DNA of 64,000 bases from Bosea sp. BIWAKO-01 (GTDB taxonomy: Bacteria; Pseudomonadota; Alphaproteobacteria; Rhizobiales; Beijerinckiaceae), in NCBI RefSeq assembly GCF_001748145.1, contig NZ_BCQA01000001.1, positions 4,490,501 through 4,554,500 of the forward strand. Direction: 5' to 3'. Positions 52,886-61,912 of this stretch are shown here, piece by piece (position 1 is the stretch's first letter; each line of letters opens with the position of its first letter). The notes under the pieces were generated by a model, which was given only the letters and a program-made list of their open reading frames with translations, made no database searches and had not been told where the DNA came from. The position numbers and the translations under genes were made by a program.

Positions 52886-53967
52886 GCGAGATCGGCATGA
52901 GCGGCGCTGCTGCCGAGGTGGCGCGAGAGGATGGAGGGCGATCGAGCTATCGCGCCCTGAACGCGCGCCGGCGCATGATCCTCGCCGGACTTTTCCTGCT
53001 GCTGCTGCTGAGCTTCATCGCCGACCTGATGATCGGCCCGGCCCGCTATGCGGCGTCCGATGTCGTGCGCGCGCTGGTAATGCCGGACAGCGTCCCGGTG
53101 GCCGTGCGCGTCGTGATCTGGGACATCCGCTTGCCGGTGGCGTTGATGGCGGTCGTGACCGGAGCATCGCTGGCCATGGCGGGCGCCCAGATGCAGACGA
53201 TCCTGAACAATCCGCTCGCAAGCCCGTTTACGCTCGGGATATCGGCCGCCGCCAGTTTTGGTGCGGCGCTCGCACTCGTGTTCGGCGTCGCGATCCTGCC
53301 GTTCGCCGTCGATTATATCGTGCCGCTGAACGCGTTCATCGCGGCGATGGGGGCGGCCATGCTGATCCATGTGCTCAGCCAGTCCCGCGGCGTGACGACC
53401 GAGACTGTGATCCTGCTCGGCATCGCCCTGGTCTTCACCTTCAACGCCTTGCTCGCATTGCTGCAGTTCTTCGCCTCCGAGCAGGCGCTCGGCGCTGTCG
53501 TCTTCTGGATGATGGGGAGCCTGACGAAGGCAAGCTGGAACAAGCTTGCGATCACCAGTGCCGTGGTTGTCTTGTGCTTGCCCTTCTTTATGCGCCGCGC
53601 CTGGGCCCTCACCACGCTTCGCCTCGGCGACGAGAAGGCGGCAAGCTTTGGCATCGATGTCAGGCGGTTGCGGCTCGAGATCATGCTGCTGGTCAGCCTG
53701 CTGGCGGCTGTGCCCGTGTCCTTCGTCGGCACGATCGGCTTCATCGGCCTCGTCGGCCCGCATATCGCCCGCATGGTGATCGGCGAGGATCAGCGCTTCT
53801 TCCTGCCGGCGTCGGCGCTTGCCGGTGCCGCAATCCTCTCGGCCTCTTCGGTCGTCAGCAAGTCGCTGATCCCGGGCCTCATCTTCCCGATCAGCATCGT
53901 AACGGCGCTCATCGGCGTGCCGTTCTTCTTCAGCTTGATCCTGACCAATCGGAAGCGGTCATGGTAG
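52882..53967 (+). CDS. FecCD-family ABC transporter permease
   Basis: 361 residues with about ten membrane spans, from a GTG start that overlaps the stop of the binding-protein gene by 4 bases. FecCD features are IWDIRLPVALMAVVTGASLAMAGAQMQTILNNPLASPFTLGISAAASFGAALA, FWMMGSLTKASWNKL, and VGTIGFIGLVGPHIARMVIGEDQRFFLP, followed by the final GVPFFFSLILTNRKRSW. It forms the homodimeric channel of the importer. Confidence 0.95.
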   Translation: MSEIGMSGAAAEVAREDGGRSSYRALNARRRMILAGLFLLLLLSFIADLMIGPARYAASDVVRALVMPDSVPVAVRVVIWDIRLPVALMAVVTGASLAMAGAQMQTILNNPLASPFTLGISAAASFGAALALVFGVAILPFAVDYIVPLNAFIAAMGAAMLIHVLSQSRGVTTETVILLGIALVFTFNALLALLQFFASEQALGAVVFWMMGSLTKASWNKLAITSAVVVLCLPFFMRRAWALTTLRLGDEKAASFGIDVRRLRLEIMLLVSLLAAVPVSFVGTIGFIGLVGPHIARMVIGEDQRFFLPASALAGAAILSASSVVSKSLIPGLIFPISIVTALIGVPFFFSLILTNRKRSW

Positions 53968-54740
53968 TTGGCTTGCAGCTTCGCGATGTCGGTGTCCGCT
54001 ACGGCCGCAAGGTCGTGCTGAGCGAGGTGACCACGCCGCTGCTCAGCGGTGGAGAGGTCATTGCCGTGATCGGCCCGAACGCTGCCGGCAAGTCGAGCCT
54101 CTTCCGGCGGATTGCCGGCCTTGTGCCGGGTCCGGGCGAGGTCAGCATTTCCGGCGAGAGTTCCGTGCCCGGGCGGCGCGCGCCGCTGTCCTGCTACCTG
54201 CCGCAGGATACCGCGGTGAACGCAGTGCTCACCGTCTATGAGTCGATACTGCTCGCCTTCAAGCAGGGCGGGACATGGTCGGTCAGCGATGACGAGCTCA
54301 AGCGGATCGATCGCGTGCTGCGCGATCTCGAGATCGAAGACCTCGCCTTCAGGGGGCTTGGGGAGCTCAGCGGCGGTCAGCGGCAGCTGGTCTCGATTGC
54401 CCAGACCCTCGCGCGTGAACCGGACATCCTATTGCTCGACGAGCCGACGAGCGCGCTCGATCTCCATCGCCAGTTCGAGGTGCTGTCGCTCGTGCGTCGT
54501 CTGGCGCGCGACCGGGGCATGTGCGTCCTGATCTCGATCCACGACCTCAATCAGGCGTTGCGCGTTGCCGACAGGGTCCTCGTCCTGGCCAAGACCCGCC
54601 TCGTCGCGATCGGTGCGCCGCGCGAGATCGTGACGCCCTCGCTGCTGGATGAGGTCTATGGCGTCAGGGCGCGGGTCGAAGGCCTGTCGAGCGGCGAGCC
54701 CTACGTGGTCGTCGAGGGCTCCACGCGCCACGCTGCATAG
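53961..54740 (+). CDS. iron/metallophore ABC transporter ATP-binding protein (FecE/FhuC type)
   Basis: 259 residues. Walker A is GPNAAGKSSLFRRIAGL, the signature LSGGQRQLVSIAQTL, Walker B ILLLDEPTSALDLH, and the switch region ISIHDLNQALRVADRVLVLAKTRLVAIG is typical of the FecE family. The frame is open from 53574 inside the permease gene, but the ATG at 53961 begins the conserved domain (MVVGLQLRDVGVRYG) and overlaps the permease stop. It completes the three-gene importer. Confidence 0.95.
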   Translation: MVVGLQLRDVGVRYGRKVVLSEVTTPLLSGGEVIAVIGPNAAGKSSLFRRIAGLVPGPGEVSISGESSVPGRRAPLSCYLPQDTAVNAVLTVYESILLAFKQGGTWSVSDDELKRIDRVLRDLEIEDLAFRGLGELSGGQRQLVSIAQTLAREPDILLLDEPTSALDLHRQFEVLSLVRRLARDRGMCVLISIHDLNQALRVADRVLVLAKTRLVAIGAPREIVTPSLLDEVYGVRARVEGLSSGEPYVVVEGSTRHAA

Positions 54741-55040
54741 GGATCGGTCGTCCGGTCGCGCGCGCCGGGGCTGCGGACGCGTCCCTCGGTGCCGCCTGAA
54801 ACGGCTGAATGATCATCGATCAAGCTGCGTAGCTCAGCGCCCCCTTGGTGGCTGCGACCGGGATGAGGTCCTGCCTGCGTGGAATCCTGCGCTGGCTGCA
54901 TGGCGCGATCGTGCCCCATGCTCCCCACCGGGTTGCCGCCCGAACCGTTTGGTCTGATGTCGTGATGCGCGTTTGCGCAGAGACCGATCCGAGCGATCGG
55001 CCGTGCGACGGCATGGGCAGGAATGAGCCAGGAGCAGGAT
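54741..55040. other. 300-bp gap between iron transporter and M20 hydrolase genes
   Basis: No credible gene. A small inverted repeat CCGATC/GATCGG occurs near 54984-55000. The ribosome-binding site AGGAG lies just before the M20 gene at the right end. I see no clear terminator or promoter. Confidence 0.4.
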
Positions 55041-56471
55041 ATGACCGATCAGCAGAACAGCGCCGAGATCTGGCGGTTGGCGGATGCCAAGAGCCCGGCA
55101 TTTTTCGAGCTTAGCGACCGCGTCTGGGCCATGCCCGAACTGAATTATCAGGAAGAGCGTTCAGCCGCCGAACACGCCGCGATGCTCGAGAAGGAGGGCT
55201 TCCGCGTCGAGAAGGGCGTCGCCGGCCTTCCGACGGCGCTGATCGGCGAGTCGGGCGAGGACGGTCCCGTTATTGCGATCCTCGGTGAATATGACGCGCT
55301 GCCCGGCTTGAGCCAGGAGGCCGGCGTCGCCGAGCAGCGCCCGCTCGTGTCGGGTGGCAATGGTCATGGCTGCGGCCACAACATGCTCGGCTCGGCTTCG
55401 CTGCTTGCCGCGACCGCCGTCAAGGACTGGCTCGCCGCGAACGGCATCAAGGGACGCGTGCGCTATTACGGCTGCCCAGCCGAGGAGGGCGGCTCGTCCA
55501 AGGGCTTCATGGTACGCGCCGGGCTGTTTGACGATGTCGATGTCGCGATCTGCTGGCATCCCTCCTCATTCACCGGTGTCAGCAAGGCGATCTCGCTTGC
55601 CTGTGTCGAGGTCGAGTTTACCTTCCGGGGCCGTGCATCCCATGCCGCTGCCTCGCCGCATCTCGGTCGCAGTGCGCTCGATGCGGTCGAATTGATGAAT
55701 ATCGGCGTCAACTACATGCGCGAGCACATGCCGAGCGATGCGCGCGTGCATTACGCGATCATCGATGCCGGAGGCATTGCGCCAAATGTCGTGCAGGCGC
55801 AGGCGACCGTGCGTCATTTGATCCGCGCCCGGACGCTCAGCGAGATGTGGGACCTGGTGCGGCGGGTCAAGGCGATCGCCGATGGCGCCGCATTGATGAC
55901 GGAGACCTCAGTCGTTGCGCAGCAATTGTCTGGGGATGCCAACCTCGTCGGCAACCGCCCGCTCGAGGAAGCCATGCACGCCAACCTCATCCGCCTCGGT
56001 GGGCCTGGTTTCGACGCCGCTGACCGGGCCTTCGCCGCAGAGTTCCAGAAGACCTTCTCGAAGGAGGATATCCGTTCCTCCTATGGCCGCTTCGGTCTGT
56101 CGGTGCAGGAGGGTGAATCGCTCAGCGACGACATCTATCCGCTGGACTATGTTGCTGCGCTCTCCGTGGGGTCTACCGATGTTGGAACGGTGAGCTGGGT
56201 CGTTCCGACCGTGCAATGCCGCGTCGCATGCTATGCAGTGGGCACGCCCGGACATTCCTGGCAACTCGTCGCCCAGGGGCTGGCGCCAGCCGCACATAAG
56301 GGGCTTTCGCTCGCGGCCAAGGCCATGGCCGGGGTTGCGGTCGATGTCCTGTCCCAGCCGGCGCTGCTGAAGGCGGCCAAGGCTGATTTCGCCGCGTTCC
56401 GTGCCGAGAACCCGTTCCAGAACCCGATCACCGACGATATCGAACCGCCGCTCGACATGGCCGCTCACTGA
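55041..56471 (+). CDS. M20 family metallo-amidohydrolase (AbgB-like)
   Basis: 476 residues from the ATG at 55041, which has AGGAG about 6 bases upstream; an ATG at 55023 is also in frame. The zinc-peptidase pattern is clear: LSDRVWAMPELNYQEERSAAEH, VIAILGEYDALPGL, GGNGHGCGHNMLG with metal-binding histidines, GCPAEEGGSSKGFMVRAGLFDDVD, and the dimerisation domain from VEVEFTFRGRASHAAASPHLGRSALDAVELM. It removes an acyl or aminobenzoyl group from an amino-acid conjugate such as p-aminobenzoyl-glutamate. It stands alone and is convergent with the FAD oxidase gene. Confidence 0.93.
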   Translation: MTDQQNSAEIWRLADAKSPAFFELSDRVWAMPELNYQEERSAAEHAAMLEKEGFRVEKGVAGLPTALIGESGEDGPVIAILGEYDALPGLSQEAGVAEQRPLVSGGNGHGCGHNMLGSASLLAATAVKDWLAANGIKGRVRYYGCPAEEGGSSKGFMVRAGLFDDVDVAICWHPSSFTGVSKAISLACVEVEFTFRGRASHAAASPHLGRSALDAVELMNIGVNYMREHMPSDARVHYAIIDAGGIAPNVVQAQATVRHLIRARTLSEMWDLVRRVKAIADGAALMTETSVVAQQLSGDANLVGNRPLEEAMHANLIRLGGPGFDAADRAFAAEFQKTFSKEDIRSSYGRFGLSVQEGESLSDDIYPLDYVAALSVGSTDVGTVSWVVPTVQCRVACYAVGTPGHSWQLVAQGLAPAAHKGLSLAAKAMAGVAVDVLSQPALLKAAKADFAAFRAENPFQNPITDDIEPPLDMAAH

Positions 56472-56506
56472 GCGGTGCACCTGGCCACGACCAGTTACCG
56501 CTCAGC

Positions 56507-56537
56507 AAAAATCGCCCGGGCGATCGTCCGGGCGATG
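56507..56537 (-). terminator. intrinsic terminator of the FAD oxidoreductase gene
   Basis: ATCGCCCGG (56512-56520) pairs with CCGGGCGAT (56529-56537) over an 8-base loop. Read on the minus strand the stem is followed by a TTTT run from the AAAA at 56508-56511. It lies about 150 bases beyond the oxidase stop and may also stop transcription from the M20 gene. Confidence 0.7.
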
Positions 56538-56689
56538 ATGTCGAAATGGCACCAGAACTCCGGCTCCTTCGGTCCGGGCGCACCAAAGGAACCATCCGGA
56601 GGGACGGTCTCTGCCGCGCTGCCGCCGAGGCGCCGGGGCGGCCACGAAGGCGACCGCCGCGCCCGTGGGCCATATCCGGCGAGGCGTGC

Positions 56690-58018
56690 TCAGATCTCGG
56701 TTGCATCCAACCGCCGATAGAGCGGCAGCGCGAGCGGCGCGATCCGGCGCACGATCGCGCGGAACGGCTGGGGTTTAGGCTCGGACAAGGGCAGGCCGAG
56801 CGTCTCGATCGCCGTGCCCTGCGTCGCCCTGGCAAGCTCGCGACCGAGCGAGATGGACAGTGCAACGGCCCGGCCATTGCAGCCGACCCAGGCAAAACCG
56901 TCCGGCCCGAGACGGTGGATGCGCGGATAGCCCGGCACCTGCGGCTGAAGCAGATTGTCGGGGGTCATGCCGACATAGCCCGACCAGACATAGTCGAACG
57001 CGACATCGCCGAGCTGCGGCCAGAGTTGTTTCAGCCGCGCCGCGATCTGCGGTCGCAGATTGACACCACCGTCGCCCGGCAGCACGGCCGCACCGCCGGT
57101 GACAAGGCGGTTACGGGCATCCCAGCGAGCGAAATAGAGTTCGCGATGGGTGTCCGACATGGCTTGGCGGCCCGGGATGACGGTCTTGGCGATGTTGTCG
57201 CTGACCGGCTTTGTCGCCATCTGCCAGGACAGGACAGGGATGACCTCGCCGGCGATCTCCGGGGCGAGCTCGCGTTCGAATTCGCCGGTATAGGCATTGG
57301 TCGCCAACACGAGCGCGCGAGCGGTGACCGAGCCGCGCGCCGTCTTGACGGTCCAGCGGCCATTGGCATGGCTCATCGAAATGGCGGGCGACCGCGCATA
57401 GATGGTCGTGCCGAGCTTCAGCGCGACCTCGGCCAGTCCACGGGTCAGCGCGAGCGGATTGATATGGCCGCCGCTGGGGTTCCAGAAGCCGCCGAACCAG
57501 GCATCCGAGCCGAGCATCTCTGCCGTAGCGGCGCGATCGAGCAGCTCGACCGGCGCCCCGATCGCCGACCATTCGCGAACGCGCTTCTCGGCGAGCTTGA
57601 AGCGGCCGGGCGAATGGACGGGCTGGATCCACCCGGCCTGTTCGGCCTCTGCCGGAATGTCGTGTTTCCGTACGAGGTCGAACAGATACTGAGCGCTGTC
57701 GCGCAGCACCGCGTTGAGGCGTTCGCCGGCTTCGCCATGGCGTTTCACCATCGCGGAGGGATCGTGGCCGGCGAGCGTCGGAATGACCTGGCCATTGTTG
57801 CGCCCTGAGGCGCCCCAGCCGGGCTCGGCTGCTTCCACGATCGTGACGCCGACGCCGCTCTCGCGGAGATGGATCGCAGTCGAGAGGCCGGTGAAGCCGG
57901 CTCCAATCACCACGACATCGGTTTGAACATCACCGTCGAGCGCGCCGAGCACCGGGCCGGGCTGGGCGGTGGCGGCCCAGAGAGAGGGAGGCCAGGTGAC
58001 GGAGAGCGGAGCGGTCAT
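56690..58018 (-). CDS. FAD-dependent oxidoreductase, PuuB/DAO-like
   Basis: 442 residues. MTAPLSVTWPPSLWAATAQ leads into the FAD motif TDVVVIGAGFTGLSTAIHLRESGVGVTIVEAAEPGWGASGRNNGQVIPTL and later FDYVWSGYVGMTPDNLLQP and GFAWVGCNGRAVALSISLGRELA. This resembles the gamma-glutamylputrescine oxidase branch more than the DadA pair at 35-38 kb. The frame extends to 58105, but 58018 gives the normal N-terminus. It is divergent from the VOC gene and probably belongs with the nearby fourth ABC importer. Confidence 0.89.
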   Translation of the reverse strand: MTAPLSVTWPPSLWAATAQPGPVLGALDGDVQTDVVVIGAGFTGLSTAIHLRESGVGVTIVEAAEPGWGASGRNNGQVIPTLAGHDPSAMVKRHGEAGERLNAVLRDSAQYLFDLVRKHDIPAEAEQAGWIQPVHSPGRFKLAEKRVREWSAIGAPVELLDRAATAEMLGSDAWFGGFWNPSGGHINPLALTRGLAEVALKLGTTIYARSPAISMSHANGRWTVKTARGSVTARALVLATNAYTGEFERELAPEIAGEVIPVLSWQMATKPVSDNIAKTVIPGRQAMSDTHRELYFARWDARNRLVTGGAAVLPGDGGVNLRPQIAARLKQLWPQLGDVAFDYVWSGYVGMTPDNLLQPQVPGYPRIHRLGPDGFAWVGCNGRAVALSISLGRELARATQGTAIETLGLPLSEPKPQPFRAIVRRIAPLALPLYRRLDATEI

Positions 58019-58342
58019 CGGTGGCGGTCTTTCGCAGGGCTGGCTGGCCAAAGCTCGTTTGGCAGGAGTTCGCGCATACTTGCCGCCATGACCGGCCGCT
58101 CGCAAGTAGGTTGGTTCCAGCCATTTGCCCGACGGAGAACAGTTTTCTATTTTTCTTGCTTACGGCGAACAAAATCTACCAAATTTAGGCTTTCTCTCTC
58201 GGGTTGTTGAAAATACTATTCTCCGGACGCTATGTGTGCCGCGCAGCGGGGGCCGCTGGAATCGTCACCTCGAAGTGGTTGCGCCCCTCTGTTTGTTCGG
58301 ATGAACTCGGCTTCCGTTGGGTTCTTGGTCAAAGGGGGCGTC
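58019..58342. promoter_or_regulatory. divergent promoter region between FAD oxidase and VOC genes
   Basis: 324 non-coding bases. About 58135-58225 is strongly AT-rich (GTTTTCTATTTTTCTTGC, ACAAAATCTACCAAATTTAG, GAAAATACTATT) against a GC-rich background, so the promoters are very likely here. TACTAT near 58214 is a fair -10 element for the plus strand, but no -35 at the right distance is convincing. The VOC gene has AAAGGGGG as ribosome-binding site. Confidence 0.5.
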
Positions 58343-59191
58343 ATGTCGCTCAAGCACATTCTCGGTCTCGATCATGTCGTTGTGACCGTCCGCGATCTCG
58401 ATGCTTCTGCCCGGCAATGGGAGCGCCTCGGTTTCACGGTTTCGCCGCGTGGCACCCATTCGCCGATCCTCGGCACCGGCAACTACACGATCATGTTCGG
58501 AGACGACTATCTCGAACTGCTCGGCGTGCTGACCGAGACGGATCAGAACAAGCCGACCCGCGACTATCTGAAGAACCGGGAAGGCTTGGAGCGCGCCGCC
58601 TTCACCACGGATGATGCCGCTGCCGGCGCAGCCGAACTCAAGAGCCGTGGCCTCGAGCCCCTGGGGCCCGTGCATTTCGGCCGGCCGGTTGACCTGCCGA
58701 ATGGCGGGACGGGCGAGGCGAAGTTCAATGTCTTCCGTTGGCCGCTGAACGAGAGCCCCGGCGGCCTGCGCATTTTTGCCTGCCAGCATTTGACGCGCGA
58801 GACGGTCTGGATCCCTGAGCTCCAGTCACATGCCAACGGCGCGAGCCGTATCGTCCGTATCGAGGTCCTCGCCGCGGATCCGAAGGCGGCCGCCGGGCAT
58901 CTCAGCCGTTTGATCGACGAGCCTGCGCGCCCGCAGGATGACGGCTGGTTGGTGCCGTCGGGCGGCACGCGGGCCGATTTCCTGTTCTATGATGCGGCCG
59001 GTTTTGCGCGGCGCTATCCTGATGCGGTGCGGATCGGCGCGGCTCCTGCCGGAGCAACCGCGATCGTCCTGGCAAGTGCCGATCTCGAAGGCGCTGCCAA
59101 AGCGCTTGGCCCGCTCGCGGTGCGCCATGGCAGCGCCGTCAGCGTGCCGGCCGACTCCGCCAATGGCGTGATCGTCAGCTTCGTAGCGTGA
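58343..59191 (+). CDS. VOC family protein (glyoxalase-like domain)
   Basis: 282 residues from the ATG at 58343, behind AAAGGGGGCG. Begins MSLKHILGLDHVVVTVRDLDASARQWERLGFTVSPRGTHSPILGTGNYTIMFGDDYLELL, which is the Glyoxalase_3 (PF13468-type) layout with the metal-binding His in LDHVVV and Glu in YLELL. Members are isomerases, dioxygenase-fold enzymes or binding proteins; the activity here is unknown. It lies 95 bp before the fourth ABC operon and may be transcribed with it. Confidence 0.88.
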   Translation: MSLKHILGLDHVVVTVRDLDASARQWERLGFTVSPRGTHSPILGTGNYTIMFGDDYLELLGVLTETDQNKPTRDYLKNREGLERAAFTTDDAAAGAAELKSRGLEPLGPVHFGRPVDLPNGGTGEAKFNVFRWPLNESPGGLRIFACQHLTRETVWIPELQSHANGASRIVRIEVLAADPKAAAGHLSRLIDEPARPQDDGWLVPSGGTRADFLFYDAAGFARRYPDAVRIGAAPAGATAIVLASADLEGAAKALGPLAVRHGSAVSVPADSANGVIVSFVA

Positions 59192-59286
59192 CGGGGGACG
59201 TCGCTCCCCTTTGAGAACAGCCTGATGGCCGGATCATCGTGAATTCCGGCTCTGCCCTTATCGAACACCGGACCCAGGAGGTCTCC

Positions 59287-60891
59287 ATGGATATGACCCG
59301 CCGCGCCGCGCTGCTGACCAGCGCCGCCATCGCTTCCAATGTGCTGTTTCCGATGCGCTCCTTCGCGCAGGAGACGCCGCGCAAGGGCGGGGTCTTCACC
59401 GTCCATTACGGCGCCGAGCAGCGCCAGTTGAACCCGAGCCTGCAGGCCTCGACCGGCGTCTACATCATCGGCGGCAAGATCCAGGAACAATTGGTCGATC
59501 TCGATGCCAGCGGCCAGCCGGTCGGCGTGCTCGCCGAGAGCTGGGAGGCTGCGCCCGACGGCAAGACGATCACGTTCAAGCTGCGGCCGGGCGTGACCTG
59601 GCATGATGGCAAGCCCTTCACCTCCGCCGACGTGCAGTTCACGGCGATGGAGATGTGGAAGAAGATTCTCAACTACGGCACCACGCTGCAGCTCTTCCTG
59701 ACCGCCGTCGATACGCCCGACCCGCTGACGGCGGTGTTTCGCTACGAGCGCCCGATGCCGCTCAACCTGCTGCTGCGCGCGCTGCCCGACCTCGGCTACA
59801 TCTCGCCCCGCCATCTCTACGAAGGCAAGGGCGACATCCGCCAGAACCCTGTCAATCTCGCGCCAGTCGGCACGGGCCCGTTCAAGTTCGCGCAGTACGA
59901 GCGCGGCCAGCACATCATTGCCGATCGCAACCCGAACTACTGGCGCGCCAATGCCCCCTATCTCGACCGGATCGTCTGGCGCGTGGTTACCGATCGCGCT
60001 GCCGCCGCCGCCCAGATGGAAGCGGGGCAGATCCACTACAGCCCGTTCTCGGGCCTGACGATTTCGGATTCCGCCCGTCTCGGCAAGGATCCGCGCTTCA
60101 TCGTTTCGACCAAGGGCAACGAGGGCAACGCCCGCACGAACACGATCGAGTTCAATTTCCGCCGCAAGGAACTCGCGGATATCCGGGTCAGGCGCGCCAT
60201 CGCGCATGCGCTCGACATTCCGTTCTTCATCGAGAACTTCCTCGGCGATTTCGCCAAGCTCGGCACGGGCCCCGTGCCTTCCGTCTCGACCGATTTCTAT
60301 CCGGCCGATAACGGCCCGCAATATCCCTTCGACAAGGCACTCGCCGCGAAGCTGCTCGACGAAGCCGGCTTCAAGGCCGGCGCCGGCGGGACGCGCTTCT
60401 CAGTGCGCCTGCTGCCGGCTCCGTGGGGCGAGGACATCACGCTCTTTGCCACCTTCATCCAGCAGTCGCTCGCGAATGTCGGCATCAAGGTCGAGATCGT
60501 GCGCAATGATGGTGGCGGCTTCCTGAAGCAGGTCTATGACGATCACGCCTTCGACCTCGCCACCGGCTGGCACCAGTATCGCAATGATCCTGCAGTCTCG
60601 ACGACGGTGTGGTATCGCTCTGGGCAGCCCAAGGGTGCGCCGTGGACCAATCAATGGGACTGGACCGATCCGACGATCGACAAGATCATCGACGACGCGG
60701 CGACCGAGGTGGATCCGGCGAAGCGCAAGGCGCTCTATGGCGACTTCGTGCGGCGCGCCAATACGGAGCTGCCGATCTGGACGCCGATCGAGCAGATCTT
60801 CCTGACGGTGATCAACGCCAAGGCCCGCAACCACTCCAACACGCCGCGCTGGGGCTCGAGTTCCTGGCACGATCTTTGGTTGGCGGAGTGA
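59287..60891 (+). CDS. ABC transporter substrate-binding protein, family 5
   Basis: 534 residues. The signal peptide has a twin-arginine-like start (MDMTRRAALLTSAAIASNVLF, cleavage near SFAQ). SBP_bac_5 features are LAESWEAAPDGKTITFKLRPGVTWHDGKPFTSADVQF, VGTGPFKFAQYERGQHIIADRN and ADIRVRRAIAHALDIPFFIENF. The ATG at 59287 follows the strong site AGGAGGTCTCC; the frame is open from 59239. First gene of the fourth dipeptide-type transporter. Confidence 0.95.
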   Translation: MDMTRRAALLTSAAIASNVLFPMRSFAQETPRKGGVFTVHYGAEQRQLNPSLQASTGVYIIGGKIQEQLVDLDASGQPVGVLAESWEAAPDGKTITFKLRPGVTWHDGKPFTSADVQFTAMEMWKKILNYGTTLQLFLTAVDTPDPLTAVFRYERPMPLNLLLRALPDLGYISPRHLYEGKGDIRQNPVNLAPVGTGPFKFAQYERGQHIIADRNPNYWRANAPYLDRIVWRVVTDRAAAAAQMEAGQIHYSPFSGLTISDSARLGKDPRFIVSTKGNEGNARTNTIEFNFRRKELADIRVRRAIAHALDIPFFIENFLGDFAKLGTGPVPSVSTDFYPADNGPQYPFDKALAAKLLDEAGFKAGAGGTRFSVRLLPAPWGEDITLFATFIQQSLANVGIKVEIVRNDGGGFLKQVYDDHAFDLATGWHQYRNDPAVSTTVWYRSGQPKGAPWTNQWDWTDPTIDKIIDDAATEVDPAKRKALYGDFVRRANTELPIWTPIEQIFLTVINAKARNHSNTPRWGSSSWHDLWLAE

Positions 60892-60931
60892 CGCGTCCAC
60901 CAGCCTCCGCAGTCGAAACCGGCCAGTTCCC

Positions 60932-61909
60932 ATGCGCGTATTAGCTCTTGCGGGGCGGCGCCTTGCCGCCTCGATCCCGACCCTGATCCTGATCCTGATC
61001 GGGGTGTTCCTGCTGCTGCAATTCGCGCCGGGCGATACGGTCGATGCGATGATGGCGCAGATGGGCGGGGGCGATGCCGCCACCGCCCGCCATCTGCGCG
61101 AGTTCTACGGGCTCGATCTCTCGGTCTGGGCCCAACTCGGCAATTATCTCTGGCGGCTGGTCAGGCTCGATCTCGGCTTCTCCGCGATCTACGGCAAGCC
61201 GGTCGTGACCGTGATTGCGGAGCGGCTGCCGGCGACGATCCTGCTGATGAGCGCTTCGCTGTCCTTCGCCTTTTTCTTCGGACTGATTTTCGGCGTGGTC
61301 GCGGCGCGCGGCGTCAACAGATGGCCGGATACGCTGATCTCGACGCTGGGCCTGATTTTCTACGCGATGCCGACCTTCTGGTTCGGCTTGATGGCGATCG
61401 TCGTGTTCTCGATCTACCTGCAATGGCTGCCCGCCGGTGGTTTCGAGGACATCACGGTCAGCCTCACCGGGCTGGCCCGCACGCTCGACATTGCCCGGCA
61501 CCTCGTCCTGCCGACCCTGACGCTCGGCCTGTTCTACATGGCGATCTATCTGCGCATCATGCGCGGCTCGATGCTCGAGGTGCTCAATCTCGATTTCGTC
61601 CGCACGGCACGGGCCAAGGGCATGGACGAGACACGCGTGGTGGTGCGGCATGTCCTGCGCAACGCGCTGCTGCCGATGGTGACGCTGATCGGCCTGCAGG
61701 CTGGCACGATGCTGGGCGGTTCGGTGGTGGTCGAGAGCGTGTTCTCGCTGCCGGGGCTGGGGCGGCTGGCTTATGAATCTGTCGTCCAGCGCGATCTCAA
61801 CACCTTGCTCGGGATCATCTTCGTCTCGGCGCTGCTGGTCATCGCGGTCAATTTCATCGTCGACCTGCTCTATGCCCGGCTCGACCCGCGCATCACGGCG
61901 GGAGCCTGA
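60932..61909 (+). CDS. ABC transporter permease, DppB type
   Basis: 325 residues. MRVLALAGRRLAASIPTLILILIGVFLLLQFAPGD, then LDLSVWAQLGNYLWRLVRLDLGFSAIYGKPV, the EAA-loop RTARAKGMDETRVVVRHVLRNALLPMVTL and the NFIVDLLYARLDPRIT ending. Its stop is 3 bases before the next permease gene. Confidence 0.95.
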   Translation: MRVLALAGRRLAASIPTLILILIGVFLLLQFAPGDTVDAMMAQMGGGDAATARHLREFYGLDLSVWAQLGNYLWRLVRLDLGFSAIYGKPVVTVIAERLPATILLMSASLSFAFFFGLIFGVVAARGVNRWPDTLISTLGLIFYAMPTFWFGLMAIVVFSIYLQWLPAGGFEDITVSLTGLARTLDIARHLVLPTLTLGLFYMAIYLRIMRGSMLEVLNLDFVRTARAKGMDETRVVVRHVLRNALLPMVTLIGLQAGTMLGGSVVVESVFSLPGLGRLAYESVVQRDLNTLLGIIFVSALLVIAVNFIVDLLYARLDPRITAGA

Positions 61910-61912
61910 GCC

